In this document: positions 63,026 to 64,000 of the stretch, piece by piece | How the letters are laid out: each line of letters begins with the position of its first letter | How positions within the stretch are numbered: position 1 is the first letter of the stretch | Source of the DNA: Ancylothrix sp036704045 | Lineage (GTDB): Bacteria > Cyanobacteriota > Cyanobacteriia > Cyanobacteriales > Oscillatoriaceae | Direction: 5' to 3' | NCBI GenBank assembly: GCA_036704045.1 | Contig: DATNQM010000022.1 | Span: forward strand, 434,001-498,000 | DNA: 64,000 nucleotides | Notes under the pieces: generated by a model | What the model saw: the letters and a program-made list of their open reading frames with translations, nothing else | Database searches by the model: none | What the model was told of the DNA's origin: nothing | Program-made: the position numbers and the translations under genes

Positions 63026-64000
63026 ATGCTTAAAACGAATGCAGCGCCGAAACGTTTACGCTGGCAACGCTCTAAATATTCGCCTCTGGCCCGTCAAACT
63101 GATGTTTTTGTCGCGGCTAGTAGGTTTATGTTTTTTTTGTGGTGGGATGGGTTTGTTCAAAATAAGTCTTCGCAAATCAAACGCCGTCGCGCTCGCTGGT
63201 TGGTTAAAACTATTTTAAATCTGGGCCCTACTTTTATTAAAATCGGTCAGGCTCTTTCAACTCGTGCTGATATTTTGCCTCTGGAATATGTGGAGGAGTT
63301 GTCAACTTTACAGGATAGTGTGCCTTCTTTTAGTCCTGATGAGGCAATTAAGCTGATTGAGTTGGAGTTTGGGAAGCCGGTCTATACTTTATACCGCGAT
63401 TTTGACCCGATTCCTTTAGCGGCGGCTTCTTTGGGTCAGGTTCATAAGGCTCGTTTGCACACCGGCGAGGATGTGGTGGTGAAGGTTCAGCGTCCAGGTT
63501 TGCAACGTTTATTTGATGTGGATGTTAAGGCAGTTCATAAGATTTTGCTTTTTGTTGAACGATATTTTCCTTGGTCACGCAAGTATGATTTAGAGGCAAT
63601 TTATCAAGAGTTTTTTAAAATTTTATACCAAGAAATTGATTATGTTCAAGAGGGCAAAAATGCTGATCGGTTTCGGGAAAATTTTAAAGGATATCCGGGT
63701 ATTGTTGTTCCTAAAGTTTACTGGGAATATACTTCTACAAAAATTTTGACTGTGGAGTATAAACCGGGTATTAAGGTGGATGATCGCCAAAGTTTGCTGG
63801 CTTTGGGTTTGGATCTTAAACGTTTAAATCAAATTGGCATTTGTTGTTATTTAAAACAGTTGCTTCTTGATGGTTTTTTTCAGGCAGATCCTCATCCAGG
63901 AAATATGGCTGTTTCCTGTGATGGTAGGTTGATTTTTTATGATTTTGGGATGATGGGTGAGGTGAAGTCTTTAGCAAAAGACCAAATGGTTCGCACTTTT
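63026..64000 (+). CDS. ABC1/UbiB-type kinase-like protein (partial, runs off the window)
   Basis: The frame from ATG 63026 stays open to the window end (325 codons). ABC1 (AarF/UbiB) hallmarks are present: KxGQ motif in LGPTFIKIGQALSTRADILP, the Ala-rich nucleotide loop in AAASLGQVHKARLHTGEDVV with VVKVQRPG, YVQEGKNADRF, QADPHPGN and YDFGMMGE. These atypical kinases support quinone synthesis; chloroplast and cyanobacterial members also act in tocopherol or plastoquinone regulation. A GTG start at 63002 is an alternative. The C-terminus is beyond 64000. Confidence 0.93.
   Translation, partial: MLKTNAAPKRLRWQRSKYSPLARQTDVFVAASRFMFFLWWDGFVQNKSSQIKRRRARWLVKTILNLGPTFIKIGQALSTRADILPLEYVEELSTLQDSVPSFSPDEAIKLIELEFGKPVYTLYRDFDPIPLAAASLGQVHKARLHTGEDVVVKVQRPGLQRLFDVDVKAVHKILLFVERYFPWSRKYDLEAIYQEFFKILYQEIDYVQEGKNADRFRENFKGYPGIVVPKVYWEYTSTKILTVEYKPGIKVDDRQSLLALGLDLKRLNQIGICCYLKQLLLDGFFQADPHPGNMAVSCDGRLIFYDFGMMGEVKSLAKDQMVRTF

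Overview
The window is chromosomal DNA of a cyanobacterium, most likely a filamentous Oscillatoriales-type strain; I cannot resolve the genus. The diagnosis rests on psbK (photosystem II), ndhM (NDH-1 subunit found only in oxygenic phototrophs), ycf54 (Mg-protoporphyrin ester cyclase factor), a cyanobacteriochrome-like GAF domain, large PAS/GAF hybrid kinases, a ClpC of chloroplast type and the low-complexity-tail membrane protein that follows infB in cyanobacteria. I saw no insertion sequence, integrase, CRISPR array, rRNA or prophage. There is one tRNA, tRNA-Phe(GAA).

Layout. 0-8 kb: the end of a membrane protein, a small conserved protein, then the leftward translation operon rimP-nusA-ylxR-infB-membrane protein, preceded by a structured leader with an intrinsic terminator about 14 nt before rimP. 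8-15 kb: a 493-aa membrane protein with a voltage-sensor-like segment, a three-gene leftward envelope/stress-type set (113-aa membrane protein, YtxH, DUF948), tRNA-Phe, a secreted PPC-domain protein and a large GT39-type glycosyltransferase with TPRs. 15-20 kb: AI-2E-family transporter, a PAS/GAF/GGDEF diguanylate cyclase, a Nudix hydrolase and an OB-fold lipoprotein. 20-26 kb: folD, crtE, a divergent PAP2 protein, ycf54, pdxJ and a Pro/Ala-rich membrane protein. 26-37 kb: a fused double-ATPase peptide-type ABC protein, a WecG/TagA glycosyltransferase, a phosphorylase-kinase alpha/beta-like protein, an MFS transporter and clpC. 37-48.5 kb: class-3 aldehyde dehydrogenase, a sulfite-oxidase-like molybdoenzyme and three consecutive histidine kinases totalling almost 3,000 residues. 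48.6-56.5 kb: a large vWA protein, a paralogue of the 25-kb membrane protein, leuD, ndhM, a small conserved protein and a zinc-ribbon/PP2C phosphatase. 56.5-64 kb: cobS, a conserved protein, tgt, psbK, a GST, a GAF histidine kinase and a truncated ABC1/UbiB-type kinase.

How they fit together. Most of this is core metabolism (folate, isoprenoid, B6, B12, leucine, queuosine, pigment and photosystem genes) mixed with signalling. The three-kinase cluster carries REC domains at both ends of its middle member and no DNA-binding output, so it looks like an intracellular phosphorelay whose output lies elsewhere.

Two window-wide sequence properties stand out: the hexamer GCCGGT/ACCGGC is strongly over-represented, while HIP1 (GCGATCGC) was not seen; and long blocks have one strand rich in G+T regardless of gene direction (+ strand near 9.7-14.7 kb, - strand near 48.6-55 kb). 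No obvious new defence or mobile system is present. The best leads are the rimP leader, the voltage-sensor-like protein, the vWA protein and the paralogous membrane-protein pair.
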